Shown here: piece after piece, positions 46,596 through 57,515 of the stretch
Numbering within the stretch: the first letter of the stretch is position 1
Layout of the letters: each line of letters begins with the position of its first letter
Origin: Cristatella mucedo
Taxonomy: Eukaryota; Bryozoa; Phylactolaemata; Cristatellidae
Assembly (NCBI GenBank): GCA_009760855.2
Contig: WPIO01000011.1
Location: 2,344,501 to 2,408,500 of the forward strand
Reading direction: 5' to 3'
DNA: 64,000 bases
Made by a program: the position numbers and the translations under genes
The notes under the pieces: generated by a model
The model's input: only the letters and a program-made list of their open reading frames with translations
The model's database searches: none
Told to the model about the DNA's origin: nothing

Positions 46596-46771
46596 CTGCA
46601 GGTGGAGGACACAGGAAGTCTATGAAGCGTACTTTGGTATTGAGCCTGAGGATTAGGTCAGCCTGCCGGATGTGTATGAAATTGCTCCCGGCACAGAAAT
46701 ACCCGGCGGTGTAATCTTCGGACAAGCTACGATGCGCTACATGAATGTAGATTAATAAGATTGAACAAATA
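46596..46771 (-). repeat. Probable 3' LTR of the gypsy element
   Basis: The diverged partner of 51,612-51,791, located just past the end of the integrase-side sequence. Confidence 0.6.
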
Positions 46772-47292
46772 TAACACTTATATAAGAAACTCACGGACAA
46801 AACAGCATCCCTCAGAATAAATGTGCTTCGTGTTTAAAAAAGCTCTTAAATTGAGCAGCTGGCAGTTTTCTCTAGCTGGATCTAACGGAACGTCTGGGCA
46901 CTGTCGCAGAGACTGGGTACCTTTTCTTCCGGTTGCCAACTTCGGTTGCCAACTCGCCATTCGGTGACCGCTCCTCAGTGGTGGAACTACCTGCTCGGCA
47001 TGCGTCCCTTCTGTCTCTGACGTTTCAGCACCTGCTGCAGGCGGTGAAAGCAAAGCTGATGGCGTGCAAATTGTGGGTATGGCTAGAACAGCAGATTGTT
47101 GCTGTGGAATGCTTGTAAAGAGCCTGTTGCTAGGCGTCCGATTTTTTTAGGGCTAGGGCATAGCAGTCCACTTTTGAAGATCATCGCCACGCCGTAGCTA
47201 ACATCAGCTCCTGCTCGTATGGCAAGCATAGTGTCCACGACTGGCCACCCACCGTGTCAGTTGTCCAAGTATCGAACGACGTCCGCTAGTCC

Positions 47293-48540
47293 TTGCACTA
47301 CACCAAATCTTCTTTGTGGTATGTCGCTTTCACTCAAAGAGTGGTAGGCTCGATCAGCAGGGAAAGTGGTGGAGAGCCAATACGGTACGGATTTTTTATC
47401 CACGGGCCGTTCAGCAGCTGTGTGTGTTGCTCTCCATCCGTTGGGTTGTTGCGGTACTTTAGCAAATATGTGTCAATCTACATCTGCACCAGCGTCCCAG
47501 TAGATGCTGCTTAGGATCGCTTGAAGGTCTGCTCAGACCTCCAGCCAACCATTGGCCCCGTGGCCGGTAGGAAGCAGTCAACATGGTTGATGTCATTTCT
47601 CGGCGGGAAGGCAGTAAATTCATCTGAGAGAAACTACGGACCTGATTGTCGCTGAAAACTACAAGTGACAGACCCTTAGGCGAGCAAACGTTCTTAGCAT
47701 TTATTTAATAATAATAATAATAATGCACTTGATAAAGCGCCCTCAGAGAACTCACTCTCTCTCTAGGCACTTTACATTTGCTGCAAAAGGGAAATGCAAT
47801 TGAATGGTGAGTAGTATTATGCTTGATAAACCAATTTTTTGTTAGACTGAGAAGTAGCGTTTTGAACGATGAACACTCAGGCAACTTTGATCAATACAAG
47901 TTAATTGTCCATAGGCCCAGACAAGCCTAAATGTACGCGTTGCCAATGACCCTCGGGGGTCGTCCAAGGATATGGGCCAGATGGCGCTGCACTGCGAACG
48001 GCATTGCAGCATGGGCATGCTACACACATGATGCCTAGATGTCAGCGTCGATGTTCGGCCACCACACATAATTTCTGGCAATGGCTTTCATTAGTACGAT
48101 ACCAAGGTGGCTTTTGCGAAGTTCTGTGAGCATCTCTTCTGGAAGGTTAGTTTATATTATGAGTATGGTGCCTCTCAACAAGCATCCGCCTAGTGTCGAG
48201 ACCTTGTGGCGGAACTTGTGCTTCGCGTCAAGATTTGGGGCTCGGTGGCGTTGTTCTGGGCCATTATTTAACAGTCGTCTTGTGGGGATTCTTTAGGGTT
48301 GGTTCCAGCTGCAGATGTTATCGCACCTCCTGAATGTTACAGGTAGGGATGCAAACTGCCCGATGTGAAAAAGTCTCATCTGCTCGAAGTCCTCGACTGA
48401 GCAAGGATGAGGCAGTCTCGATATGACATATGCGTTTGCATGATTCCCAGACATTTTATGCTAAATGATATTAAAGTATCCCGACGATGCGGCAGCCAAT
48501 CCTTACATTCGCATCGCCACAATGGGTGTGATAATTAAAA
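47293..48540 (-). pseudogene. gypsy integrase remnant
   Basis: Pieces in several frames: LRKSHLGIVLMKAIARNYVW (zinc-binding and WWP region), a WP...P..WQRVH-like start of the core, NGPMVGWRSEQTFK-like, and LLKYRNNP near 47,440. Interrupted by a LINE-A tail at 47,706-47,835. Confidence 0.75.
47706..47835 (-). mobile_element. LINE-A tail inside gypsy integrase
   Basis: AAT repeats, the common tail and about 60 bp of 3' UTR. Confidence 0.82.
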
Positions 48541-48640
48541 TAAAATAATAATAATGCATTTGATATAGCGCCTCAGATAACTTAATCTCTTTCTAGGCGC
48601 TTTACATTTTCTGCAAAGGAAGCACGATTTAGATGCCATT
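48541..48640 (-). mobile_element. LINE-A tail inside gypsy
   Basis: AAT repeats plus the common tail, lying between the RNase H and integrase remnants. Confidence 0.8.
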
Positions 48641-48965
48641 CTTAGGCTCCAGTATTGTCACGAGTGGCTTGTGGTCAGTTTGTAGGATGAACTTTCACCC
48701 GTAAAGATAACAGTGCTAGCAGAAGACGCCAAAGATAAGTGACAGCGTCTTTCGGTCGATCTGAGAGTAATCTGTATCACTGTTGCTGAGGCTTCTTGAA
48801 GCAAAACCTATCGGCCGCTCATCGCCGCATGGAAATTTGTCAGACAGCACTGCCTAAATTGCATAAGCCGATGCAACGAACGCCAGTTCCAGTTTCATGT
48901 TCGCATCAAACGGCGTCAACACTAGCTCTGTGACACCATAGCTTTTACTTTAGCAAACGCCTAGT
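48640..48965 (-). pseudogene. gypsy RNase H remnant
   Basis: Reads LTPFDANMKLELAFVASAYAI, GDERPIGFASRSLSNSDTDY and LQTDHKPLVTILEPKNGI with a few stops, matching the RNase H domain next to gypsy RT. Confidence 0.8.
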
Positions 48966-49305
48966 CTCATTTAGTTGTCCACACCCAGGCGTGGTTGTGC
49001 TTCTTCAGCAACTTGCGCTTGGAGTACAAGACGGTAGCCAGATCCGGCAATCACTTGTGGTAGTACTGTATTAGACCCGCGAAAAATCTTAGCTCACAAA
49101 CGTGTCGTGATGTAGGTGCAGCCTTAACTGCTTTAACTTCACCGTTAGTAGGTTATTTGCCATGGTTGTCTATCCAATTTCTCAGTTAGACAATAGAGGG
49201 TTGCAAAAATGCACACTTATGAAGACGAATCTTCAATCCAGAAGCCCTAAGTTTCTGTAACACGTTTTTGAGACATTTAAGATGAGAACACGGTCTGTAC
49301 TCGTT

Positions 49306-49372
49306 ATGTTATGTATCTCCGTCAGTAACTCCACAAAGTCATAAAGACCATGTGGGTGTTACGCAGGAGAGT
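49306..49372 (-). mobile_element. LINE-B tail inside gypsy RT
   Basis: A 67-bp tail directly after YQDDIFI, in the same strand sense as the gypsy element. Confidence 0.82.
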
Positions 49373-50740
49373 TATAAAGATGTCGTCTTGATAACGCCTA
49401 ACACCATTTAATCCCGACAGCATCCGGTTCATAGCTCTGATCGATTGCTGGTGTAGAGACACGCCAAATGGGAGGCGGTTGCAGGTAAAGAGTACCATAT
49501 GCGCAGTTATAGTAACAATTTGCCGAGATGCATCTTCTAGTGGCATCTGAGCAAAGGCTCTAGACAGATCAAGCGTGGTGAACAATACCCCGCGTTCATT
49601 TTTTCCTGAAGATCGTCAACCCATGGCATTGGGCACTTATTTGTGACATTCCGTCTTGACTTCTGTAACACGCTGCTTGCTGGTCTACCGGCCTGTGCAA
49701 TCAAGTGCTTACAGCTAGTCTAAAACTCTGCAGCTCGGCTTCTCTGTCGTGAGCGACACAGTTGTCACATCACACCGCTTCTTGCCGACCTCCAATGGCT
49801 CCCAGTCAAGCAACACGTCGACTTCAAGATTCTGTCACTCGCTTTTAGTTCCCTTCATTATTTGGCTTCAGCCTACCTATCAGATATACTCCCCCACTAA
49901 GCTAAGCGTCGTACTACCCGCTTTTCAGAATCTAGCTGTTTACCTATATCTCGTACAAACAAATCGTTTGGAGACCGCGTCTCTAGTTGGTATGCTTCCA
50001 AAGCCTGGACCTCACTTTCGACTTGCGTCACATCTCCTGCCTTGTCCACTTTTAAAAAGAAACTAAAGACGCACCTATTTATGACAGCATTTAACGGGTC
50101 CCTGTGATTCGTCCTTTATGTGCTTATACGTGCTGATGTTGTGCATGCTGCAACTAACCATACTTGCATGCTGACTCTGTGCATGTCACCCTAACCATGT
50201 TATTCTTGTTGCTTATTGAGTATGCTACCACTAACCATTCGATCGTGCTTCCTTTAAAGCAAATTTTAAGTGCCTAGAGAGAGATTGAGTTACCTGAGGG
50301 CGCTATATCAAGTGTATCACTATTTCTATATTATAATTGTCAACAATAAAGTAAGGATTTAAAGTGACCTTATAACCACCACACGGTAAAACACGTCCGT
50401 CAGGTTTTATGAGTGGTGCGACCAAAGTGGCTCATTCCCTTTGCTCAATCTCAGTGATGACACCATCTCTTTCCAGCTTTGCAAGCTCCTTCTCACAGCT
50501 TTTCTCTTATAGAGAATAGTTCCCTCATATGCTTTAAATGCACGGGCACAGTTCTTGGCTTAAAATTTACGGTTTCACTTAAGCCAGCGAACTTACTCGG
50601 AGAGCTGTGGAAGAGTTTGGAGTACTTTGATAGCAGCACCAACATATGGTTTGCGATGGGCATCTGTTGAGATTCGCTGCGACTGGAGAAATTGTGGTTA
50701 ATTGCAGCAACTCATTTTCTGCCTAGACGTGGAACATCTT
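49373..50740 (-). pseudogene. gypsy RT remnant split by a LINE-A
   Basis: The N-terminal part (50,330-50,740) has frameshifted pieces such as GGYKVTLNP. The core (49,373-49,620) reads TTLDLSRAFAQMPLEDASRQ, then LPFGVS and GVRRYQDDIFI, with the YxDD box as YQDD. LINE-A (49,630-50,325, opposite strand) lies between them. Confidence 0.85.
49630..50325 (+). mobile_element. LINE-A copy inside gypsy RT
   Basis: From the CNTLLAGLPACAIK-like segment to the tail, with opposite orientation to the host element. Gypsy RT sequence resumes on both sides. Confidence 0.85.
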
Positions 50741-50741
50741 G

Positions 50742-51002
50742 CTAGACAATTACGAAAAGACGCTGCCGAATGGTGATCGATCGCACGGTGGGCCATGTAA
50801 TTCCCTCTGGCTGTAGGGTTTGCACACTTCCATCTGACACTTCTGAGATGAAGATTTGAGCATAATTTTTATATACAATGGGCAGAATTTTTGAGACGCT
50901 CGACCCCGTATTGAACCCCTCGGACACGTCGTGTCCCTCGATGTCTAATTTAATTACGAAGGCTGGTAGCGCTTGGCGATTGATGGCATGAATTATTTCC
51001 AT
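50742..51002 (-). pseudogene. Retroviral-type aspartic protease remnant
   Basis: Contains FVIKLDIEGHDV followed by FNTGSSVSK. The catalytic DTG triplet reads NTG, so the Asp is lost. Confidence 0.6.
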
Positions 51003-51280
51003 TTCATCTTTTTTTACGATGAGATTCGGTATCCGACGAAATCAATGTCATGTCCTGTTCGTCCCTTGACACTGCTCCAGGTGTTCCACTAAATGTTCAT
51101 CAGCCTTTGGTTCTCTATACTTTAGCGATGAGTCCCAGCCGACTTCCCCATCATTCAACAGCCGCTCTAAAGAAGAGCTCTTAGCTGTGACACAAAATCT
51201 CGTATCAACTCACCCGGCTGCTGACACCTCCACTGAAATTTATAATCCGAGGCGATTTCTAGCTGGGACGGCGAGAGGTA

Positions 51281-51616
51281 TTATTTTACAAGGTCATTAA
51301 CCTTATCGAGGGTCACCGCCCCGTCCCTGGGCTTGGCCGGCGTGGTAAGGCTAAGGAAAAGCCCACGTGTTCTGGCGCCCAGGCAATTTAAGAAAGTTTC
51401 TTTCCGATTGTTGACCGGGATGTTGCTTAATGTCGTTTTCATTTCAAAGCGATCGACGTATAGTTCAAAAGACTCGTTTGTTTTATTCGTACCGAACCGA
51501 AGAGCGTGGATGCAGCCATTCTCGCCACGTGCACATGCACACTCACTACCCGTTTCGTGACTTGTCCCGAAAAGAAATAAATGTTGAGTATCCGATCGTC
51601 GCCTCCATTTACACAT
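51281..51616 (-). pseudogene. gag-like remnant
   Basis: An open frame of about 110 codons with ESFELYVDRFEM and RKETFLNCLGARTRGLF, typical of the start of Ty3/gypsy capsid proteins. It begins at the inner edge of the right LTR and runs out before a zinc knuckle. Confidence 0.6.
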
Positions 51617-51791
51617 CTGCAGGTGGAGGAAATAATCACTCTAAGGAGTGTGCCTCGATATCAAGCCTGAGGATCAGGTCAACCCACCAAATGTTTCTTG
51701 CACCCTCCCGGCGTAGGAATACCTGGCGGTGTCAGCGGCGGACAAGCACTTATGCGAAACATAAAGGTGAGATAATAAGATTTAGCAATTG
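51612..51791 (-). repeat. Probable 5' LTR of the gypsy element
   Basis: About 175 bp shared with 46,596-46,771 (ATCTGCAGGTGGAGGA at one end, AATAAGATT at the other, ACCTGGCGGTGT versus ACCCGGCGGTGT inside). Exact borders are unclear. Confidence 0.6.
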
Positions 51792-51934
51792 ATAGCACAG
51801 AACGGTTTACTCGTTCGGAAAAGATTACCAGACCTTCTATGGCATAGATGGGACGCCGATACTAAGGTGTAAAATGACGCTAGAGAAGATTGTAGCTGAA
51901 AATAATAAAAACAAATATATAAAAATTTACGGAA

Positions 51935-52866
51935 CGGAAGCATACGAACTTTGGGAGCATACGAACGATACTTTGGGAGCATACGAACTAAAGGCATTGT
52001 CTCCAAAGGATTTGAGATTTGTACGAGGTATAGTTAGACACTTGGATTCCGAAGAGTCGGTAGTATGATGCTTAGCCCGTCGGGGAGCAGATCTGATAGG
52101 TAGGCTGGAGCCAAAGAATGAATGGACCTAAAAGCGAGTGACAGAACCTTGAAGTCAATGGATTGCTTGACTGGGAGCCAGTGCAGGTCGGCGAGAAGTG
52201 GTGTGAAGTGGCAACTGCGATGTTCACAACAGACAAGCTTAGCTGCAGAGTTTTGCACCAGCTGTAGGCACCTGATTGCAGGGCCGATAGACCAGCAAGC
52301 AGTGAGTTACAGAAGTCGCCCAGCAAGCAGTGAGTTACAGAAGTCTTGACGGTGTGTCACAAATGCATGGACCAATTTAGATGTGGTATCCCTGTTTAAC
52401 TAAGCAGTCCCAAATTTTAGTAATGTTAATGTAGCTAAAAGTAGACAGACTAGAGACTTTGGAGCTGATGAGGCCGTCTAACGAAAGGTCACTTTGAAAC
52501 AGGACACCTATATTTCATGCAGATTCAACAGGAGATATGCTAGCAAAGCTGATTTTGAGCGTTAACCTTAACAATTTCTGAATTACGGTCGGTTTACCCA
52601 TACCTACGAAGTTGGTTTTATCATCATCCAATTTAAGAAATTTTGCTGCTATCCATGTGCGGATGTCATCAATACATGCAGCAAGGGATTTGACAGAATT
52701 TGACATTGACTTGCTTGTGGGCTGGGAGGGATAAAAGCAAAGGTACAACCGCGTGTCATCTGTACAGAAGTAAAAGCCTCGGTTGTGCCGGGCAATCACA
52801 TCGGCAAGAGATATAGTATAAACCGTGCACAAATTGGGTCAAGCACAGAGCCCTGTGGTACACCAT
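51935..52866 (-). mobile_element. LINE-A copy, RT part
   Basis: Covers the C-terminal domain to RT (reads TDDT in place of ADDT). It contains two small tandem duplications: TTTGGGAGCATACGAA near 51,950-51,990 and a 29-bp unit near 52,290-52,346. It lacks the 3' tail. Confidence 0.85.
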
Positions 52867-52959
52867 ACTTTAGTGGTTCCATCTGAGTTACCGATAGATC
52901 GATGCAGCTTTGAAGTGCTTATACTTGCAGTTAGCACGACTTGCAGGCCAAAACCACAG

Positions 52960-53050
52960 CAGCTTCAGCAGTTTAGCAACACATATAAAGTGTCTAGAAA
53001 GAGATTAAGTTCTCTGAAAGTGCTATACAAATGTATTATTATTATTGATT
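52960..53050 (+). mobile_element. LINE-A/SINE-1 tail
   Basis: Tail with TCTAGAAAGAGATTAAGTTC and ATT repeats. Confidence 0.7.
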
Positions 53051-53737
53051 ATATCCGAAGGTTGCATGTGTAGTGGCAGGGTGAGCAACTGGGCTCGACG
53101 ACTAGTCAGGTTAATTACTAAAACACCCTGCACAAGCAACACCACCCATGAAGATTAGTAAGAGACTGATATAGGTATGTCTGTGAGTAATTATTTTTGC
53201 AAGCCTCAGTTATCGTAGGCATATAGTTTGAGAACTCTAGAAAACTTCTTAGAGGATTCCATAGCTTAAGAATCAATGCTGCAGAAGGCTAGGTTACCAT
53301 CGTTATGTTCATAGGGCGAAATAGTGCTAAGAAATACACATTCACAAGTAGTAACTTTAACAGAGCAGGAACCGAGCACCTAGAAGTAGCTCTGGAGAAT
53401 GCAGGAGTGTCGGTCGTCGGGCAGCCGGGCCGATGTAGCATATTTATGGTGCTGCCGTTCGTAGGGGCCTGCCAATGCTGACTACGTAGCAGTACGAGGC
53501 CAACCGGCTGATTGCGCCCTGGTTAGGCCCGAAGTCTTCGAATGCCACCGCAAGTCGTTGCATGGTGGGCTGATCTGCAACAAACGTTATGGGGGCGCGA
53601 ATGTGCATCTTTTCAATGAATAAGAAAATTCTTTTAGCACACGGTCCGAATCCGGAGAGTGCTGGGACTGCTTAAGCCTAACAAGCAAATAATTCGCTGT
53701 CCCTTTAATTCGTACTACCTATGCGCACCAAAGCTCA

Positions 53738-56130
53738 ATATAATAATAACAATAATAACAATAGTAATAAATTTGATAAAGCGACCTAAGTGAACTCAAT
53801 CTCTTTCTGGGTGCTTTACAATTGCTGCAAAGGCACCAAGATCAAATGGTTAGTGGTAGCATTTCAATAAACATTAAGAATAACATAGTTTGGGGTGACA
53901 TGCACAGGGTCAGAATGCAAGCGTGGTTAGTAGCAGCACCCAACAGTGTCAGCATGCATAAGCACACAAAGGACGAACCACAGAGATCCACTAAATGCTG
54001 TCATAAATAGATGTGTTTATAGTTTCTTTTAAATAGGGACAAGTCTGGAGATGTCGTGATGCAGTAGGGGAGTGAGTTCCAGGCTTTGGGAGCATATGAA
54101 CTGAAGGCATGGTCTGCAAAGGATGTGAGATATGTAAGAAGTATAGTTAGACACTTAGATTCCGAAGAGTCGGTGCTATTATGCTTAACCTGGTGGAAAG
54201 TAGATCTGATTGTAGGCTGGAACCAAAGAATGAAGGGAACTAAAAGTGAGTGACAGAATCTTGAAGTCGACGCATTGCTTGACTGGGAGCCAGTGCAGGT
54301 CGGCGAGAAGTGGTGTGGTGTGGTGTGGTGTGGCAACTGCACCGCTCACGATAGACAAGCCTAGCTGCCGAGTTTGGCATCAGCTATAAACGCAAGCCGG
54401 TAGACCAGCAAGCAGTGGGTTACAGAAGTCAAGACGGGATCTCACAAATGCATGGACCAATTTAGATGTGGCACCAATGTCTAAAGAAGCCCGAATTTTA
54501 GCAATGTTATGCAGCTGAAAGTAGGCAGATTTGACTGTGGAGCTAGTCCAATAACAGATTTCGTGCAGATTCAACAGGAGATATGCTGGCAGAGTCGATT
54601 TTGATGGTTAACCTTTCCAATTTTTGAATAACACTTCGTTTGCACATACCTGGTAAGTTGGTTTTATCATAACTCAATTTAAGAAAATTTGCTGCCATCC
54701 ATGTGGGAATGTCATCAATACATGCAACAAGTGAGTTGAGAGAATTCGAGGTGCTCGAAGGCTGGGAGGAATCAAAGCAAAGGTACAACTGAGTGTCATC
54801 CGCATAGAAGTGAAAGCCTAGATTGTGCTTGGCAATCACATTAGCAAGAGGGAGAGTATAAACCGTGAAAAGAACTTGACCTAGCACGGAGCCCTGAGGT
54901 ACTCCATATTTTAGAGGTACTTCAGATGATGCTTGTCCATTCACGTCAATACTCTGGAGTCTCCCACTGAGATAGGACCTGAACTACTGCAGAGCAGTGC
55001 CAGTGATGCCCAGGCGAGATGAGAGGCGCTCTAGAAGAACTTTGTGATCGATGGTATCTAAAGCTGCCGAAAGATCGAGCAAAACAAGCAGAGACATTCT
55101 ACCGATGTCTGCATTCCTAAGTAGGTCGTTGTATATCCTAAGCAATACTGATTCTGTGGAGTGATTAGCTCTAAAGCCAGACTGGAACTTACTCGCAAGG
55201 TGTGAGGTTTCGATATAGGAGTTCAGCTGGTCTGCCACGACCCGTTCCAGTGTCTTTGATAGGAATGGTAGAAGGGAGACCGGGCGGTAGTTGCTCAAGC
55301 TCTCTTGGTCTAGTGTTGCTTTCTTGAGAAGTGGCCTGACTACAGCTTTTTTGAAAGGTGCTGGGACATGACCTGAGGCTAATGACATATTAATGATGTT
55401 AGTTATGCATGGCAGCAGCAGATCAATCCAACGTAGGAGCAGGACAGTGGGAATAGGGTCCAGACGACTTGTTGTGATTCTGATTTGAACTTCAGGGCGA
55501 GGTCACTGGTGACCTCCTTGAATGTAGAAATTGAGGCGGTGCATGGAATTGAGGGACATGATACCAGTGGGGTAGACATTGAGGTGGTGCATGGAATTGA
55601 AAGACAGGATTCCACTGGGGATCCTGCCATCTTAAGGATGGACTCTCTGATTTGTCTGTTTTCTTGAAAAAAGAAGCTGGAGAAGCGAGCCAACAGATCA
55701 CCACAGGAATCATTTGGCACCGAGCCTGTACCTGAGAGCGCTCGAGTAAATGGTTGATCGACGACATCAGCCTTTTTGGATCGTGCATCAATGATTCAAC
55801 AACGTTTTAATAGATGCCGCCGAGCTGGTTTGGTCCAGCGGTTAAGGTGCTCGCCCCGACCAAGGTCTGGCTGAGGTCGCGGGCTTGAGCCCACAGGCAT
55901 ATGTGAAGCACCTGAATAGAGATTAAGTTCTTTTGGGGTGCTATATAAATGAATTACAAACAAAAGCTAGACTTGGCCTTTGCTAGGATCGATTGGTACC
56001 ATCTACAGTAGTCCTCGTATGCCTGTCAGTCATAGTCAGTCCTGATCTTTTGTATGCTTTTTCAAGCTTGGGCTTAGAAGACCTAGCTAGTTTAATGTCT
56101 GTGGTAAACCACATACAGGGCACAACTTCA
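53738..56130 (-). mobile_element. Long LINE-A copy carrying a SINE-1
   Basis: Runs from the (AAT)-rich tail to the linker between endonuclease and RT. RT motifs [13 protein letters not shown] and [12 protein letters not shown] (YADD near 54,795-54,806) are readable in one long frame, but stops and shifts flank it. A SINE-1 (55,818-55,958) interrupts its 5' part. Confidence 0.88.
55818..55958 (+). mobile_element. SINE-1 inserted in LINE-A
   Basis: A complete SINE-1 with head TTGGTCCAGCGGTTAAGGTG, box B GCGGGCTTGAGCCC and tail CACCTGAATAGAGATTAAGT. Flanking LINE-A sequence matches contiguous sequence of the 35-38 kb copy. Confidence 0.88.
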
Positions 56131-56181
56131 AAATGTGTGGTTATTTTATGGTTTTAAATTAAGCATTTCCGAAAACAATGG

Positions 56182-57515
56182 TGTAGCGCCCGGCTGGCTT
56201 TGGCTGAATTTTAGCGCGAACAAGAGCTGTTCGGCGGCGGGCTAGAGCCCCTTTGTCCTGGAGCAGTGAGCCAGACAGGAGCGTCAGTGCGGTTAGAGAG
56301 GAAGCGCTTAGGAGCAGGCCAGGAAGCTCTGAGACGAGCGGCGGCGATTCGGCCTTTAGAATTGGTCCGATACTCGCGGAAGCTGCTGATAGATGTTGGC
56401 TGGCCTGTCAACCCCCGCCTTCCCTCTTTCCAAGAAAGAATCTTCTGGAACCCATTCGCCATTCAAGCTGGACGGAGGTGCCCTGCCAGTGGCCTGGGAA
56501 CGGTAGTCATTCCTTTCCGTAATGGGCCAAGGTGTCCGGGCCCAATACCACTAAGCTCTTGCCCCATTGTCTCAGCCAAGTATTTAAGAGTCGAGCGACG
56601 CTCGCTCTGGGTCTTTTGCCTCGTGTCTTTTTGTCTGTGGTCTTCTGTCTTTGGTCCGGCTCCGCCGTCGGACTCGTTTTCTCTGGAAGCGAGGGAGGAG
56701 GGCGGGCTGTTCGCCAGCGATTGACGGAACAGGACGAGACAGCTCTAGGAGGATTCGGTGGAACCCCACCGAACACGGTCGTATCGCGCCCGAGCTGGCA
56801 TTTTGTGTTCTTTCGTGTTTTGTGTTTCTTTTGTGTCGTGTGTGTGCGCGCTAGCACGTGCTCTCGGCATAGGGATTTGCCGGCGCGAGCTAGGCGTAGT
56901 CGGCGTGTGTGGAGCTCTAGTTCACCGGGTAGGGTTTAGGCTCCGGGTCGCGCTTCAGTGTGGAGAAGTATTTCCTCCGCAGGAGTGCTTGAGTTGGCGT
57001 GTGTGGAGTATTCCGGTCGCACTGGTGGAAACCGAGTTCTAGTTCACCGGGTAGGGTTTAGACTCCGGTTCGCACTTCAGTGTGGAGAAGTACTCCCTCC
57101 GCTCGAGTGTTTAAGTTGGCGTGTTTGGGGTATTCCCTCGGCACAGGTGGGAACGGATTCCTAGTTCACCGGTTAGGGTTTAGGGTCCGGGTCGCGCTTA
57201 GTGTAGAGGAGTATTCCCTCCGCAAGAGTGTTGAACGTGCGAGGAGTGTGGAGATAAAGCTGAACTAGACGCGCAGCGACTTTGTGCGCTTGCGAATAAA
57301 GTTCAGTAAAATCCCCAATTTTGTGTCTTGCTTCCAATTCACGCCGCGGACTCACGACCCCCTTTAGTAACGGTAAGCAGGTCAGCGCCAGAAACGCTCG
57401 TTTCGTGGCGGCCAGCTTATTACGCGTAGGCGCGCACCGAACGGCATTAGGCGATAGGCTACGCCGCTAGGTAAGCGGCAGGTCAAGCTTACCCCGCCGA
57501 GCCTTCGGCGTTACA
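56182..57515 (+). mobile_element. Solo LTR, 1,334 bp, with ATGG target duplication
   Basis: Begins TGTAGCGCC and ends GGCGTTACA, a near-perfect terminal inverted repeat with TG...CA ends, and is flanked by ATGG on both sides (56,178-56,181 and 57,516-57,519). Inside: a TATTTAA box (about 56,581), AATAAA at 57,295-57,300, and a 122-bp unit in nearly three copies (56,917 to about 57,243). It is GC-rich against its surroundings. No internal retrotransposon region is adjacent, so it is a recombined solo LTR. Orientation is inferred from the TATA and poly(A) signals. Confidence 0.88.
56917..57243 (+). repeat. 122-bp tandem repeat in the solo LTR
   Basis: The unit starts CTAGTTCACCGGGTAGGG at 56,917 and 57,039, with a variant at 57,161. 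The third copy is shortened. Confidence 0.88.

Larger units (their letters stand above)
46596..51791 (-). mobile_element. Decayed Ty3/gypsy LTR retrotransposon
   Basis: Minus-strand order is short LTR, gag-like, protease-like, RT, RNase H, integrase, short LTR, as in the Ty3/gypsy group. The ends are two related segments of about 175 bp (51,612-51,791 and 46,596-46,771). Just inside the right one the minus strand reads GGCGACGATCGGATAC, which looks like a primer-binding site. Every domain is frameshifted, and four LINE-derived pieces interrupt the element (49,630-50,325; 49,306-49,372; 48,541-48,640; 47,706-47,835). It is long dead. Confidence 0.85.

Noticed and set aside
52461-52492. Hammerhead-ribozyme-like CTGATGAG...CGAAA
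   Set aside because: It is the antisense of a LINE-A coding stretch that reads ctgatatggtcgtctaacgagagg in other copies, and the part between the two motifs cannot form stem II.
57035-57190. Telomere-like TAGGGTTTAG
   Set aside because: Occurs once per 122-bp LTR unit and is not tandem; chance.
56507-57268. Several open frames of 60-135 codons upstream of USP1
   Set aside because: They lie inside the solo LTR and overlap each other on both strands; GC-rich non-coding sequence.
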